DNA of 64,000 nt from Reticulitermes speratus (GCA_021186555.1 JAJKFL010000330.1:25473444-25537443); one strand, 5' to 3'; shown: positions 36,405 through 49,235, counted from the first letter of the stretch. A program made the numbers and translations. Notes: generated by a model from the letters alone, not told the origin.

Positions 36405-39400
36405 CTATACGTTCCAAATATATTCGGCGTAATGTCATGTAAATTAAAGAAGATGTGTTGCTATATTGGATAGTGTAGTTTGAGCACTTAGGCTGAAATA
36501 CATTGGTATATCCTGGAATGTTATGGTTACATAAATTCAAAATCGTACTAAAATAATCGACTGAAATGTAAGTGACAAATTCAAAAGTGCTCATAGAACG
36601 CCGACCTCTTCATTACCATCTGGAACACTCACAGTGGAGGAAGCAAGGCGGAGTGAACGTTATCACTCGAAGGTCTTGAGTCTCGTTCCTTCTAAGAGTC
36701 GATATTCCTTAACTGTGGTGGCACAATAAAACAGTCATTCCAAGTGTAGGGGCGAATGTGGGAGATGCAGTCACTTCCTCCCAAATGACAGTCATTAGGA
36801 GCGGGAGCTAGCTCTTCATTCGAAGACAACACTTCTCTAAAAGGCAAGCCCTAACAAAGAGGCAGAGAGTCTTGTGGAATTTGCCATACGATATAAGAAA
36901 AAGACAGAGATAGAAGATGAAGAAGAAGAAGGGTTAAAAGAGGAAGAGAGAGAGAAATGGGATACAGTAAGGACGGAACCCTTTTTAAGAGTGCAGATGA
37001 AATAAAACCCTGGCGGTCGTCGAGTTAGATAAAAGAGCGTAAAGGAGAGAGAAATTGACTTGGAAGTTTCATGGTAGTTGGAAACAGAAATGACAAGAAG
37101 GAACTTAGTAGTGGGAGAGATGGAGAGTGAAAGAGAACCGATGCTAAGAGGGGAAAGAAGGGAAAGTAATGACAAGGGAAGCAGGAAAGAAGAGGAAAAA
37201 GCTGCTTATATCAACAGAGGAGAAATGTCACCTTTTGTTTTCCTTCTTGCCAGCCCACCACTCCGTTTCCCTCTGGTTTGCCTCTTACGGAGCCATCTTC
37301 AGTGACATCTTCAAAAGGAAGGTAGCCTCATTTCTTCTCTTAAAATTTTCCATGAGTTTTATTCGTAATGGCGCGTACATCTACAACCAATTTGGTCCCC
37401 CCACCCACCCATTCCCAATTTGGCTGTAACTCCGATCAGAGTTCGGAAAGGGAGGGATAAATCTTCCCCCGAACTTGACGTCTGTTGAGGGCCGCCCAGA
37501 ACCGAAGTGGTACATAAAAGTTGGGATGCGTTAGCATGCACATTCGTACAAAGAGCAGCTGTGTGAAACAGACCTTGTCACAGAATGTTTTCGACATTAC
37601 AGAATACCTCAAAGGTGCGGGAGTTTATACCTTGGTCTCACAAAAGTCAATTTATCTTACTTCAGTTTATCGTAATCACAAAGTAGTAATAATTTCTAAT
37701 GGCAGAACAGCTGAGAAGTAAGATGCAGTAATCGCCATAAGAATATCGCCGAAACTCTGCGTCAGTTGGATATAAACATAAATGGATTATGTTCCTTTAA
37801 AATCTTAAGCCAGAAAACCCGAAGGGTAGAGACCACTTTGGAAATACAGGTGTATATGGGCAGTTAATATCAAATTGAGCCTTACAGAAAGAGGATGTAA
37901 CGACAGAGTGGCCGAATAACTATCAACAATGAACATCCTATACTTCGCCTTGAGTGAGTTTTGAAGAATTTTCAGAAATAACAGCCGACTTTTTCTTCAA
38001 AGTAAACAAGAGCCACTTTCTTATTGCACAACGTGGTGCCTTTCTTTGGCAGTTTAGCCTTCGTGGCGGTGTAACCATTGTATCCTCCGATGCAGAAACA
38101 CAAGTGAAAAAATCTAGAGATATACAGTGGCAGTATCCTTGCCCATACATGCTGAGATTCATCAATATGAATCAATTATTTTATATAATGTTAGAGTCTA
38201 TAATAAATCAGGAAACAGATGCATATTAGTAAAGTGGCTCAAAAGCATTTTTTCTAAACATTTATACAAGGCACATTATTATGCATGCTTACGTTCACGT
38301 GTTAAAATAAAATGTTGCGTATAATTAGAGAGAATAAATTATATTAAATGGGTTATATAAAATAAAATATGCCCTAAAACTTGTGCAGAAGATTAGAAGT
38401 CTCTTAACAAACTATTATGCTAAACACATTCCTCGGCTGCGAGAAGTTTAGATACCTCGCTGCCTACAGTAGCAAGAATACAAGAATAAAAGGTTTCCTG
38501 AGGCACTGTGTTACGGTCAGTTAGATAAGCCACCCCTCATATCTGCGATGATAGCGTTACCCAGTTCACATCGCCAAAACTACGAAGTTTTCTACCGAAG
38601 TATTACGGGCATATAAAAAAAAGAAACAAATTTGAACACTATAATAAAATACAAGTAAATAAAGTATTTCTACGGGAGGGCAACACGTTGTCTCCTTCGT
38701 TACAAGAAAACGCTAGACGCAAAGGAAATTATATAAACAAACCTGAAATGTGCATTTACAATTCAAACCTATAAAAATAGCCTAATTATAAAACAATTTT
38801 TATTTTTAGGCTAATATCCTTAAAAATTAAGATTGAGGCCTTTTCGGATCGTACATTTTTTAATACCGTACAAAGGCACCAACTTGATGCCTCCATCTTC
38901 AGGGTATAAAGCGTTGATTGTGTAGATAGAGGCAGCGGGTAGCATATCTACTGGCCAACAGCGCATCACATCTCAGAAGGCCGCAATTTTAATATTCTGG
39001 GCAATGAGAACCTTGAACATCACAGCTAATACGTTTACCTTCAGCTGACTGCATATAAGTTGAAAAGAAATTCGCACAAAGCTCTCAACACCGAGAATCC
39101 TTATTAAGAGAAATAGGAAATCCTACACATATACCCTCACACGCTTAGTTTTCTACATAAATGTCATCGTCAAATGTGGTATCAAACTCCGTAGCCTTGC
39201 TATCCGTCGCGGCGATAAAACGAGTTGTTAGGTGTAACCAAGACACACAGTGCGCTACAGGACTCAGTTGTGATAGAATGATCCTAGAATATACGCACTG
39301 TGAGAATCGCAACATGTTTCTCACCCTCGGCGCCTGTAATAGTCGAGCTGGTATTGATATACAATTTTTCGCACTAAATTGTCTGGCCGACGTCACCCAG

Positions 39401-39759
39401 ACACGAATGTGTTTCGACGTCTAAATCTGTGCCTCCTTCAAACATGAAATTTAACACCTACACATTTGTGAATTCAGGTCGCCCACGTAACATATGGGCA
39501 TCCGTCAATAAAGATGCCAAAACTGCAGCTTTGTAACGACAGCCGCGTAAATCTCAAGCGATACCGCACGAGAAGTGGGACTGTCAAGACCGAGGGTCCT
39601 CTAAGTATTTCGTGACGATCATTTGGATATACAGATAAAGTATATGTTGCTTTCGTTCTCCTTTACACCTTTCGTTTATTAACAGCTTCAAGAATTCGGT
39701 ATTTCAACAAATCGTCATTTCAGTTACTCAATCAAGCTTTCTTTACCTCGGTCTGTCCA
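36405..39759. other. No recognisable feature over 3.3 kb
   Basis: Includes a purine-rich stretch at about 36897-37200 with GAA/GAG runs. It yields a 112-codon minus frame of low complexity. The minus strand near 38905 has CCTGAAGATGGAGG, a very degenerate relative of the hammerhead-like repeats. Nothing else was recognised. Confidence 0.4.
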
Positions 39760-39990
39760 CACACATAATCCCTTTCCATTACTCTTCCGTTGGTCCAACA
39801 GTACACTCATTCTTCCATTTCCTGTCTCTTCATCAAACCGTACAATCATTCTCACCATTACTAAGTTTTTTTCATGTTCTCGTAAAAACTTCTTTACCCT
39901 TACTGAATTACTTTTATCAAACCATACAATCATCGTTACTATTAATGGAATCCTGTCACACAACAGTACAATCATCACGTCTCTTAGTAA
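39760..39990. repeat. Degenerate tandem repeat, about 39-43-bp units
   Basis: The motif CAAACCGTACAATCATT recurs in diverged forms near 39795, 39836, 39918 and 39963. The intervening TTACTNTT-like text also recurs, giving about five units. The 107-codon minus frame at 39724-40047 follows the repeat and is not a supported gene. Confidence 0.55.
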
Positions 39991-41553
39991 AGTTTGGTTC
40001 CGAAGCAAAGTTTCTGCCATGAATTCAGACTTCAGCACTTTATGCATTTATTATATTCCTCCGCAAAAATATACAATATTTTAAAAAGTTTGATTGAATG
40101 TATTGAACTTCCAAGTAGGTACTAGAAGAAGTTTTGAAACTTTAATTTCTACGGCTATTAACACACGTTTTTGGCTTGAGTCATTCATACGAAGAGTTCA
40201 GTATCATAAATATACATTTAAGATTGATAAAAAGTGGTCGTAGCGTAATTTAAGATAATACAGGAAAATGTTCCTTCAATAACACAAAACAAACGTTATG
40301 TTTGTGTTATGAACGAAACTACATGATGAAATATGGTGGCACTAAATGCTCTATTTTATGTTTGTAGTGAAGACGGCAAAACTGTCATGGGCACTTGTTC
40401 TAAAATCGAGGAGACAATTCTGAATTGAAAAGTACCTAAAATAACCATAAACACATAACAGATGTTACAGATGTTCTTGTCTTTGCAGTTATAAATGAAA
40501 ATTAATAACGAAGCATGGCATTATGGAATTTTAACACTAAGTAGAACCCTAAATTGGCACATGAATATGATAAGTTATTTGTACAATAAGGAAAAACTTC
40601 ATAACAGTATACGACATCGACTATTTTGTTGTCATATAATGCCACTTTCACAGCGATAAATCACAAAACTTCACTACAGAATTATATTCATGTTTGTCAT
40701 AAAGTAGTACGTGATGGATATTTGGGGGTGCTTTACATCAACAAGAGCATGGTTAAATTTTATGTGCTTGTACGCTTCTTCCGAAACAAGTCCACAAACA
40801 TTTTATGGCAAAAAGACGAAGTTCCAAATGGGTTTCTATTAACTTTAAAATGACAAGTAAAGGGTGCATTTTAATATGGCTCTTTCTGCAACGTGATCTA
40901 CTATGAACGAGTTTTATGTCTACTTCAACAAAAACTAACTCTTCAGTACGAAAGCAAATCTAGAATACACATTAGGCATTTAGAAACTGAAATTAATCTA
41001 AATTACATACCGCACAATAAACATACTCCGTCTCCACTGTAAAAAACAAATCAGTTAATGCGTCTTATGGAAAAAGCGTATAAAACCCTTAAGTAGAATG
41101 TGTTGGGCAAAACGACAGTTTTTAAATCTTGCAAAATGTATCACTTTTACTTACTACTGTTCCTTAAACAGCTAAAAATACCGATGTAATATCAGCTTAC
41201 TGTTATCGTGTAAGAGAGTGACTTTTTCAAATTCAAATTAAACCCTTATGAATTTAGATGCGACCATTCCGAATATGGTAAAAGTCCAACGCGTTAATGG
41301 GACCTGTTGTGTGTATCTTGCATCGATTTGTAAACGCGGTAATGGGAAACTAATGTAAATGACATCAATGTCCATTATTCTGAAATTAAACGAAGCTCAT
41401 ATGAAAGTACATCTAACGTACACAGTCATGCTTCGATCATTCCAACGGCAAAAAATTTAATAGATGTTTTGTGAAGGATTGAAAATAAATTCAAAATATC
41501 GAGATTTCAATTTCTCACAGCGGTATGGCTGACGGCTCAATTCTTCTGCAATG
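39991..41553. other. No recognisable feature
   Basis: AT-rich sequence without recognisable repeat or exon. Confidence 0.45.
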
Positions 41554-41700
41554 TGACGCTCTGTCGTTCAGCAAGTAACTCCCGACATTTCGAAGGACCG
41601 TGATGCTATCACTTTCAAGAGTAAAGTAGTCCACAAGAACTGCCTGCGAGACCGGAAACCTTCGAAACGTCGGGAACACTAACCCAACGACACAGTGTCA
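41554..41700. repeat. Inverted-repeat hairpin element (MITE-like)
   Basis: Arms of about 43 bp (41554-41596 and 41658-41700) pair imperfectly. Both include a CCCGACGTTTCGAAGG-type segment near the loop. On the minus strand CTTGAAA, a stem and CGAAATGTCGGG form a degenerate hammerhead-like layout. Confidence 0.6.
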
Positions 41701-41767
41701 TATCTCGTCACATCCCAAACATTTGAACCCTCAACACGCACTTCGCATTAAGCCAATCATCTTGCCT

Positions 41768-42207
41768 ATGAATACATTCCTTTTTTTTCTGTGGCTCGAC
41801 AGCCTTATATGGGCCTGGGCCTCCTTGTTTCGTCGAGGTTTCATGATCACACATTTGAGACACACCACAGTCGGCAGGACTCCCCTGGACGAGGGACCAG
41901 CTCGTCGCAGAGACCTCTACCTGACATCACACAACAGTCACAAGTGACAGACGTCCATGCCCCCGGTGGGATTTTTTTCTTCTTCTTCTTCTTCTTCTGT
42001 CCTGGGGTTTTCCCCTTTGATCCATTTTTGTACTGTTTAAATCCTTTTCTTCCTTCATGTCACTTTACGTTCCATGCTACCGTCCTTATACAACAAACAC
42101 AACACAAACATCCATGCCCCGGTGGGATTCGAAACCACGATCCTAGTAAGCGAGCGGCCGAAAACCCACGCCTTAGACCGCACGGCCACTGGGATCGGCA
42201 TGAATAC
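41768..42207 (-). mobile_element. Composite SINE, second copy
   Basis: On the minus strand the order is tRNA-Leu-like head (about 42199-42115), the alternative body (about 42110-41998), a (GAA)n-rich plus A-run segment (41997-41972), then a family A unit starting at TCCCACCGGGGGCATGG and ending in an A run at about 41788-41781. The order and junction equal those of 15435-15817. ATGAATAC at 41768-41775 and 42200-42207 is the probable target-site duplication, with partial similarity beyond. Frames of up to 145 codons across it are artefacts. Confidence 0.9.
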
Positions 42208-43082
42208 CTTCTACCTCTCTATAAATAAAGCATGTTGCCATCTAATTACGCCTTCGTACTATTCCCGCATGAACTGAATACCTCAAGGCGTGTATCGCTG
42301 CACCCTTGAGGCATACCACTACGTCTCATCTCTCATTTATGTGTTCCATGTACTCTTATAGACATTAACGCAGGTTTACAGAAAAAAAGAGTCAGATTCT
42401 AACATTTACTTGACGACAAATAATTCTAGAAATCCGTGACGACGACGCATTAGTGAGGTGACTTATATATTTAACTTTTCCAAAGTTTTTTTTTAACATG
42501 TGTTGCTTCGTAACTTAGTCCCACTTCAGTCATCAGGCCAAATACAAAACTGTGGCCATACATTCATACCAGCACTGACATTGTTCAAGGATCGAGATGA
42601 ACTTTCAACAGAGCAGGTTTCATTATGGCTTTTTTAACTTATTACGAAAGCATAACCAACTTACGAAACGCCTTTTAATAAAAAAAAAGGAAAGGGCAAA
42701 AGTCGAATGTATGAGTCATCTTATGAAACCGTACATTTAGAATAAGGCTTTGCTCTGGACAGGTCGCCGTGTTCGTTAGACAACTTGTTCACCTGATATA
42801 TGAAGCGGGAAGTCTAACTAGACACCTGCAGGCGTAGAGTTTAATTCTTTAATTTCTCTTGAAATATCGCAAAACTAAATTATGTTTAATCATATTTATA
42901 ACTCCGACATTCGACCAAAACTGCAATATGATTATATTCAGACCTAGTCTATGGAACACGACGGAAGCGGATTACAGCAATTTCATATTTTTACGATTGT
43001 GACAATTCAGACTCCGGAATTATGTGGTAGGACATCGCACAGCCTTCTTGGCATTGCTACCCTGAATATGAATGTAGCATGC
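42208..43082. other. No recognisable feature
   Basis: Minus-strand CCTGATGACTGAAG near 42535, followed by CGAAGCAACACATG, may be another decayed member of the hammerhead-like repeat set. Nothing else was recognised. Confidence 0.4.
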
Positions 43083-43368
43083 TTCTCCGAAAGCCGATCC
43101 CAGTGGCCGTGCGGTCTAAGGCGTGGGTCTGCGGCCGCTCGCTTATTAGGATTGTGGGTTTGAATCCCACCGGGGGCATGGATGTCTGTCTCTTGAGAGT
43201 GTTGTGTGTTGTCAGGTAGAGGTCCCTGCGACAAGCTGGTCCCTCATCCAGAGGAGTCCAACTGAGTGTGGTGTGTCTAATAAGTGTGATCGTGAAGCCT
43301 CGAAAAACGCGAAGGCCTAAGCCCCTGGGGGCTGTCGAGCCATAGGAAAAAAAATGTTTCTCCGAAAG
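43083..43368 (+). mobile_element. tRNA-Leu-like SINE, family A, with target-site duplication
   Basis: TTCTCCGAAAG at 43083-43093 and 43358-43368 flanks the element. The A box GTGCGGTCTAAGGCG and B box GGTTTGAATCC are present, and the body ends in a run of 8 A. It belongs to the main A1 type (GCGACAAGCTGGTCCCTC). Confidence 0.94.
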
Positions 43369-43782
43369 GTTGGTAGCCACCTACAGGAATACGCATTGTC
43401 ATTACTAGAAGACTGCAATCCAAATCAACGCAATTTGCTCACTTCTTAGATTTCAGCCTTCTGCACTGTAACACCGCCTGTCTCCTAAAGCTCCCGAGGA
43501 ATGTGCTGCCTCAATTTTTACCGTTTCTCTAAACGTGGATAACTACACGTATTTAAATTTTCACTACCGTAACATCTTCAAATCTCATAAGGTATATTAT
43601 TACTTATTTAACGACGTTTCCCTTTCCACTGGTTACATATCATCGAATGAGAATAAGATGTTTTTCTAGAGGCGTATACGTGAAAGCCTTAAGCAGCATA
43701 CTCTGAAGTATCATCTTTGGATGCATCTGGCAGGACCGAATACAACTTCATAAAGTTTCAGACAGGGTGATCATTCCGTCCT
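43369..43782. other. No recognisable feature
   Basis: Short unique-looking stretch between a SINE and a hairpin. Confidence 0.4.
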
Positions 43783-43945
43783 AAGTCTTCGCTTTTCTGG
43801 AATGTTGCGCAGCGTAGTTTGGTAGTTGGTTGCCGACGTTTCGGGATGCCATAACGGCCAAGTCTTGAAGGGATCTATGTTGTCCCGAAACGTCGGTTAC
43901 CAACTACCAACCTACGTCGCAGAGCATCCTAGAAGAACGAAGACC
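43783..43945. repeat. Inverted-repeat hairpin element (MITE-like), hammerhead-like motif
   Basis: The inner arms 43821-43846 and 43883-43908 match at 24 of 26 positions and contain CCGACGTTTCGGGA. Outer arms starting AAGTCTTCG and ending CGAAGACCT extend the pairing. In the loop CTTGAAG, then GGA pairing with TCC, then CGAAAC resembles a degenerate hammerhead core. The downstream CGGCGGAAGTCTGA resembles the end of the element at 44939-45137, so the two belong to one family. Confidence 0.7.
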
Positions 43946-44689
43946 TCAAACACAGAGCGGCGGAAGTCTGACATCTGGCACAGTCAGTCCACGTTACACG
44001 TTGCTAAGGTGTTGACTGTCGTCGAGACAGACGAAATGCGAGTCTATTACGTCAGGCCGTTTCCTTTGCTCTGTGGATATCTGACCATGCCTGACCCGTT
44101 GTAAAATATTTCGACATCCTGATTATGCACAACAATAAGACCACCACAATTCGAATCGCTGCCAAAAGCCCATTTAAAAAAATAAATAAGGGATACAAAT
44201 ACGAGATCTCAAGAATAGAAGAGCCACGCCACTTTAGAATCTCATAGCCACAGGATTATTTATTACTAAGGCAAGAAATAAATGTCTCCGCGTTAAATTC
44301 CATTTCCATTTTAAAATATCAACTTCAAACTGTTTCCAGCATCATTAAGGAGCAATTTATTTGCTGAAACAGAGCAAGCTTCCCGTTCCTATAACATAAG
44401 CGAAGAATGAAGTAGAACATGGTAATTCAAAAGGCGGAACGTTACCTGGAGGGAGATAAAAGCTGAACTGAGGAAAAGTGAGAGAAACGTCGTGGAAAAC
44501 AGAGAGATGGAAGGACGGACACGGATATGTGATTTGTGGCCGTCAGAGCCAAAGCCGTATAAATCAATGTCTGGAGGTCTTCCTTTTATGTGTCCGTGTC
44601 CCAAGAGAGGCAGGTATCACCTGCGACACGGGCGTCCAGATTTGTTTGCCCCTTCCAGCTTTGCACGACAGAACCTACTTCCTTTCATA
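43946..44689. other. No recognisable feature
   Basis: AT-rich to neutral sequence. The 181-codon frame at 44478-45023 runs into the tandem repeat and hairpin downstream and is not supported as a gene. Confidence 0.4.
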
Positions 44690-45300
44690 CACACCAAAAT
44701 CAGGTCTCACCTCGTGTATCTGCCTATGTAAACATTTGTTTGTGTTTGTGTGCGTTGTGCCTTTGTGTGCATGTATGTGCACAGAACGTTCCGAAAGTGA
44801 CTCCGAAGCTTTTCCCGCTCGCCTCCTTGTACACACATCAAAGTCACGTGCTCTTATGTGGTGTAACTGCTTGTGTAGACGTTTTGTGTGTGTTCACATG
44901 TGTTGTACAGAGGATGTTTGCAAATTAAGGCTTAAGATGTTATCTGCGCTTTTCTGGGATATTACGCAGCGTCGAGGGTTAATCCTTGTATCGGTCCCAT
45001 ATTCAAGGATAAACTTCCCTTGAAGATGGGACCGATACGTTGACCCGAAACGTCGGTAAATAATTAACACTCGACGCTGCGTAATATCCCAGAAGAGCGC
45101 AGATCTCATCAACATCGCGGCGGAAGCCTGAAATAACGCTTAAGATTTTCAGGCCCACCTCCTTATATATACAAACCAATCAGGACTTCTCGTTGTGCAT
45201 CTGCTTATGTAAATGTTTCTTTTGTATTTGTGTTTGTGTTTGTATGTGTGTGTATATGTACAAACACAAGATGTTCGGAAGCTAAGTCTACAGATTTTCA
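44690..45300. repeat. Tandem repeat of about 146-bp units (about 3 copies) split by a hairpin element
   Basis: ATCTGCCTATGTAAACATTT at about 44718, a diverged CTGCTTGTGTAGACGTTTT at about 44867 and ATCTGCTTATGTAAATGTTT at about 45197 each precede a GT-rich stretch and a TTCGGAAG- or TTCCGAAAG-like motif. The larger third interval is accounted for by the insertion at 44939-45137. Confidence 0.65.
44930..45146. mobile_element. MITE-like hairpin with 9-bp target-site duplication
   Basis: GCTTAAGAT at 44930-44938 and 45138-45146 flanks an insert that begins GTTAT and ends ATAAC. Arms 44942-44983 and 45063-45104 match at 40 of 42 positions. The right end has an extra segment (about 45105-45132) missing on the left, so one terminus carries a deletion. 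The interior has TTGAAGATGGGACC and CCCGAAACGTCGG, again hammerhead-like but degenerate. It has no coding capacity; mobilisation would need an enzyme encoded elsewhere. Confidence 0.75.
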
Positions 45301-47084
45301 GAACCGCTGTTTTCCTTAGAACAGACGTGATTACAGGGACATCCTAAGTCTCGTAGCTCTATAATGGCGATATATTCTATGTTGCAATCATTGGCTGTGC
45401 CACAGACGCTGCACTTCTAATAAATTACATTACTTCGCTCATCGAAATATTACGGCAGTCATTATGGCTGAAGAACTGAGCTCCAGAATAAAGGTACCTG
45501 AATTCAAGTTAAGTGACTTTTACCTCTTTCGCTAAAGATAATAAGAAATGTTATCTGATGTTCCTTTCGCATAAAATGTTTATGAAAATAAAATACGTTA
45601 CAACTTTGGGCGGTAAAAGAATAATTCCCGAATGAAATTCATAAGTGTCCTGCTGCTGGAAGCACAGGGGTGAACTACTCATACTTCAAATTGTTTTCTC
45701 GCAGTCCTTCTTTACAAAAAGTAAGTAATAGGCTACAGCACTACTATCCAGTATTTCAAGTAGTTAATACTGGCTTCTAAATACAGCTGTAAAAATAAAA
45801 CCAGCATCACATGATTAGTTTCACTTGCGTCTTCAAATAAATATTCTTAGAGTTTCGTAGCACATAAGTAGTTTAATGTGTGCGAGTGAAAATTTTACGG
45901 CCAAATAATACAAATACGAACAAAATGAAATAAGAGCTATCATACTAAAAACAACATTGTAAACTCAGCACATTATCTCTCGCACATTCTTTCAACGGTT
46001 TTTTAAATTATCCTTGTTTATTCAGTCGAGGGAATTATTCTCCCGGATTCCTCAACCAAACTTCCTTCGTACAGAGATCAGAGTATGACGTTAACTGGAA
46101 GAATTGCGACGACGCGTATAACGACTGGCTATACATGCGTATTTTGACTGGATTAGAACACGTGACAGTAGCGCGCAAATAATCATTAACTTTGCAGGAC
46201 TTAAAATGCGCGGGCACTTGCATCATCAGACACGCATGAGGCATTTAAAACAAAAAAAACCGTTGTTCCTGTGGTGACGGTGGTAGTTCGGGCCCAACAA
46301 AGTGATTGGTGCTGCTTTGTTTCCGCACTGCAGCTAGTACCGGATTTGTCTACAGTTTCTTAGTTGCTCCTTTATTTATATGAACATTTTGCGTACGGAT
46401 TACTTCCGCAGTTACAGACTACATCAGCTAGTTTGTTTCCTTTTTTTGTAGAAAGCCGTCCGCTGGAAAACGACTTGCATCTAACTGTTAGTTTCGTTGT
46501 ATGGTTTCATTGAAATTCTAATACTTGTCGTAAAAAGCAGTAACAACTATACAGACATCAGTAATTGTCGTTCAGCAGATCTGAAGTCGTTTTAGGAACC
46601 TAAACGTAAGAGAAAATTAAAGCATCCATGTGGAAACTGGAAAACGCACATGATGAATTTCATGACATTGGATGCAGGCTATTAGATCTTTTTATTGCCT
46701 TGGAAAAAAAAACTCTTTCTTCTGTATCTGTTGATGGATGCGATCATCTCGGGATTCGTATTCCTACATGTTCATGAACTGTGTGTATTTTGATTTATTG
46801 CTGTGCACTGACTACATAAAAAAACACATTTGCAAAACAACGATTATACTGTATTTTTCGTTTGCTACATACAGTGGTTGATGGTTCTTAGGAATTTCAG
46901 CCATGTTTTATGATATCTGTGATCATCCGGCTCAGCATCGCCGCCTATGTCATGCTTATGAGAACACAGCGATAAACCGTGGGCTTCTAAGGAAGACGAG
47001 CATAGCAAACATTACTCCAGAACTGAGTGAGGGATCTTTCAAATCATGTAATTGAAGTGTTAGTGGCTTTCAAAAAAGAAAACC
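45301..47084. other. No recognisable feature
   Basis: AT-rich sequence. No exon or repeat could be identified. Confidence 0.45.
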
Positions 47085-47085
47085 C

Positions 47086-47125
47086 CCTGACGATGATCTG
47101 AGGATCGAAACATATGTAGGGGTAT
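47086..47125 (+). ncRNA. Hammerhead-ribozyme-like core, degenerate
   Basis: CTGACGA is followed by a GATC/GATC stem and then GAAACATATGTAGGGG. It closely parallels the motif in the 10.1-kb hairpin, on the plus strand. One core base differs from CTGATGA. Confidence 0.35.
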
Positions 47126-47919
47126 ATATTTGCAAAAGCTACAATAAAAGGTGGTTTTAATAGTGCATCGGTTGGTGTAAAAATTTGTTTATCTGGGAAC
47201 AATATTAAGAAACACAAATGAGCTTCGTTATGAAATTATAAAAGAAACTTGTAAATATTTGTTATTCGTCATTTTCAAGCTCTCTTCAGCCAACCTAAAC
47301 CACCGAATGGGGAAACTGATAGAATAATTTATCTGATTCTTTGTGTTTGTACGGAGCGTTGTATTTTACTTCGCGGAAGGAACACACCTTACAAAGTTCT
47401 TGATTAGAAAACTGCTCAGGGAAATATTCAGATATAAGAATGCTGAAATGAGTAACTTAAAGACTATTACAAACCTGATGACTTAGTGATTAAACAAGTC
47501 GTCTAATATGGTAGAAGAATGGCATGCAGAAGATACGGTTAGGGCTAAAAAGATGAGGAATGAATGCAAAAATTTTATGCGTATCTTTCGGTAACACAAT
47601 CGACTGAAAGATCGAGGGAGAGACGACAGAATAACTAAACTGGATATTATAAAGTCAGGTGAGAGGATCAGCATCATGTCCAGTGGCGGCGTTTGGTATT
47701 AGCGGTATTGGAACTTCCTGTTCTGCTACCATAAATTAAATTAAATTCCCCGATTTCTCATGCATGTGAAATCACGTCAGTGTCACGAGTGCCACGAGAT
47801 CTTTCCGCAATTTATTTTTTTAAGAAATGCACTAAAATCTATGACATCAAAACAAATCTTGTGACTTCCCTTTCTAGCATTCCTCAATCTGGTAAATTAT
47901 ACGTGAGTTGTAAAAATAT
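47126..47919. other. No recognisable feature
   Basis: AT-rich sequence with chance frames. Confidence 0.45.
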
Positions 47920-48140
47920 TTACACCCAGTCCTTTTTTTACGCCATTTGTATTGCGCCTCTTGGCTTTTAATACCCCTTGCCAATTTACACCCCTCCTTA
48001 ATTTACGCTCTCTCATTTCCGGTTTAACGCCCTTTGGCTGGCTGCCTTCTATTAAGCTAACCCCATTTTACGAGAATATAATTTTTTATGTACGCCTTTT
48101 TTATTTACGCCTACTCTTTAAGGACGCAACCAGGGCGTAA
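47920..48140 (-). repeat. Degenerate short tandem repeat built on GGCGTAAA
   Basis: Read on the minus strand, GGCGTAAA and close variants (GGGCGTTAAA, GAGCGTAAATT, GGTGTAAATT) recur at irregular spacing of roughly 20-30 bp. About eight can be found. This looks like an old, decayed satellite or minisatellite. Confidence 0.5.
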
Positions 48141-49235
48141 AACAAGGGCACAGTGTACTTGAAATTGACTGATGTAGTACAAGCTAAACAAAGTAACGCC
48201 ACCTTCTGTCGCATATTACCTTCAGACACGTATGCCGCCCCAGCTGCTAAACTACATGTTGCATGATCATCTAGTCGACCAAATCTTTAATATGCTCCAC
48301 AAACTGCAGTGTACGCGGCACGCACTGAAACGAACCACTTAATGTGGCCAAGCTATCGAGCAGAATAAGAGATATATGTATCTGGGATCTCGCTTCAGTT
48401 GTAATCGTGTGTTTTGTATGAAATGAAAAACAAGCGATACATAAAGTACGAAAATGAAACAAATAATCATATATCGTAAAGTACAGTACGTGGCGAAGTT
48501 ACTTGGTGGCGGAGGTGTTTCATGACACACGGAATTGTTATATTTCAGAGCAGAAGATACGGTATTGAAGCGTCTGTACAGATTTTTATTTATTATGTCG
48601 TTTCTTGTGGTTTCGTGTCACGTTCTGCACATGATATATCAGCAGTAACAGAGGTGAAACTGAAAATGCTGATAGAGAAAGCAGCACAGAATGCAAGAAC
48701 GTCCTTCTGGATACTGAATGAAATCACAAAACTTTGTCAATACGGCTTATGGAACTGCATGGTTGAATCTGGAGAGATGAATAATTAGTGTATTGTCAGG
48801 ATTCAAGCGATATGCGGTCAAAGTTCATCTGAGAATAAGTAAACAATAATTATTATTATATTATTATTAAATATGACGTAACAGTATCTGGAGCAACATC
48901 ACAATTTATGCTATTTACCAAATACGCCTGTTATTAGGGTGACAAAATCAAGGAGGATACAGTGAAAGGGGGAATTTAACAAATATGGGAGATATTAAAA
49001 ATGCAGTCACAATAAGTGGTCTGAAAACGTAAGGTAAGAGCCACCTGAAAAAAATGTAGAAGCAAACGGGACGTCACTGTGTTTGTGTTTGTAAGATAAG
49101 TCACAACCCTGTCAGTATCTCTCACTGTAAAACGTCAATGGAATTGAAAATTATATTAACAAATTGGGTACGAGAATTCACATGTCTAGGGATAAGGTCC
49201 AGGTAACACGAAAAACAACTTTAGCATAATACAAA
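48141..49235. other. No recognisable feature
   Basis: AT-rich sequence with a short (TTA)n run near 48850. The 88-codon frame at 48522-48788 has no known motif. Confidence 0.45.

Noticed and set aside
36837-37175. A 112-codon serine/leucine-rich minus frame
   Set aside because: It is the complement of a purine-rich low-complexity stretch.
43094-43180. Intact tRNA gene
   Set aside because: The A and B boxes are tRNA-Leu-like, but the acceptor stem does not pair and the sequence continues into a SINE body with A tail and target duplications. The same holds for the other SINE heads.
44478-45023. A 181-codon frame
   Set aside because: It crosses a tandem repeat with GT-rich stretches and ends inside a hairpin element. 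The residues encoded by the hairpin are a known type of repeat artefact.
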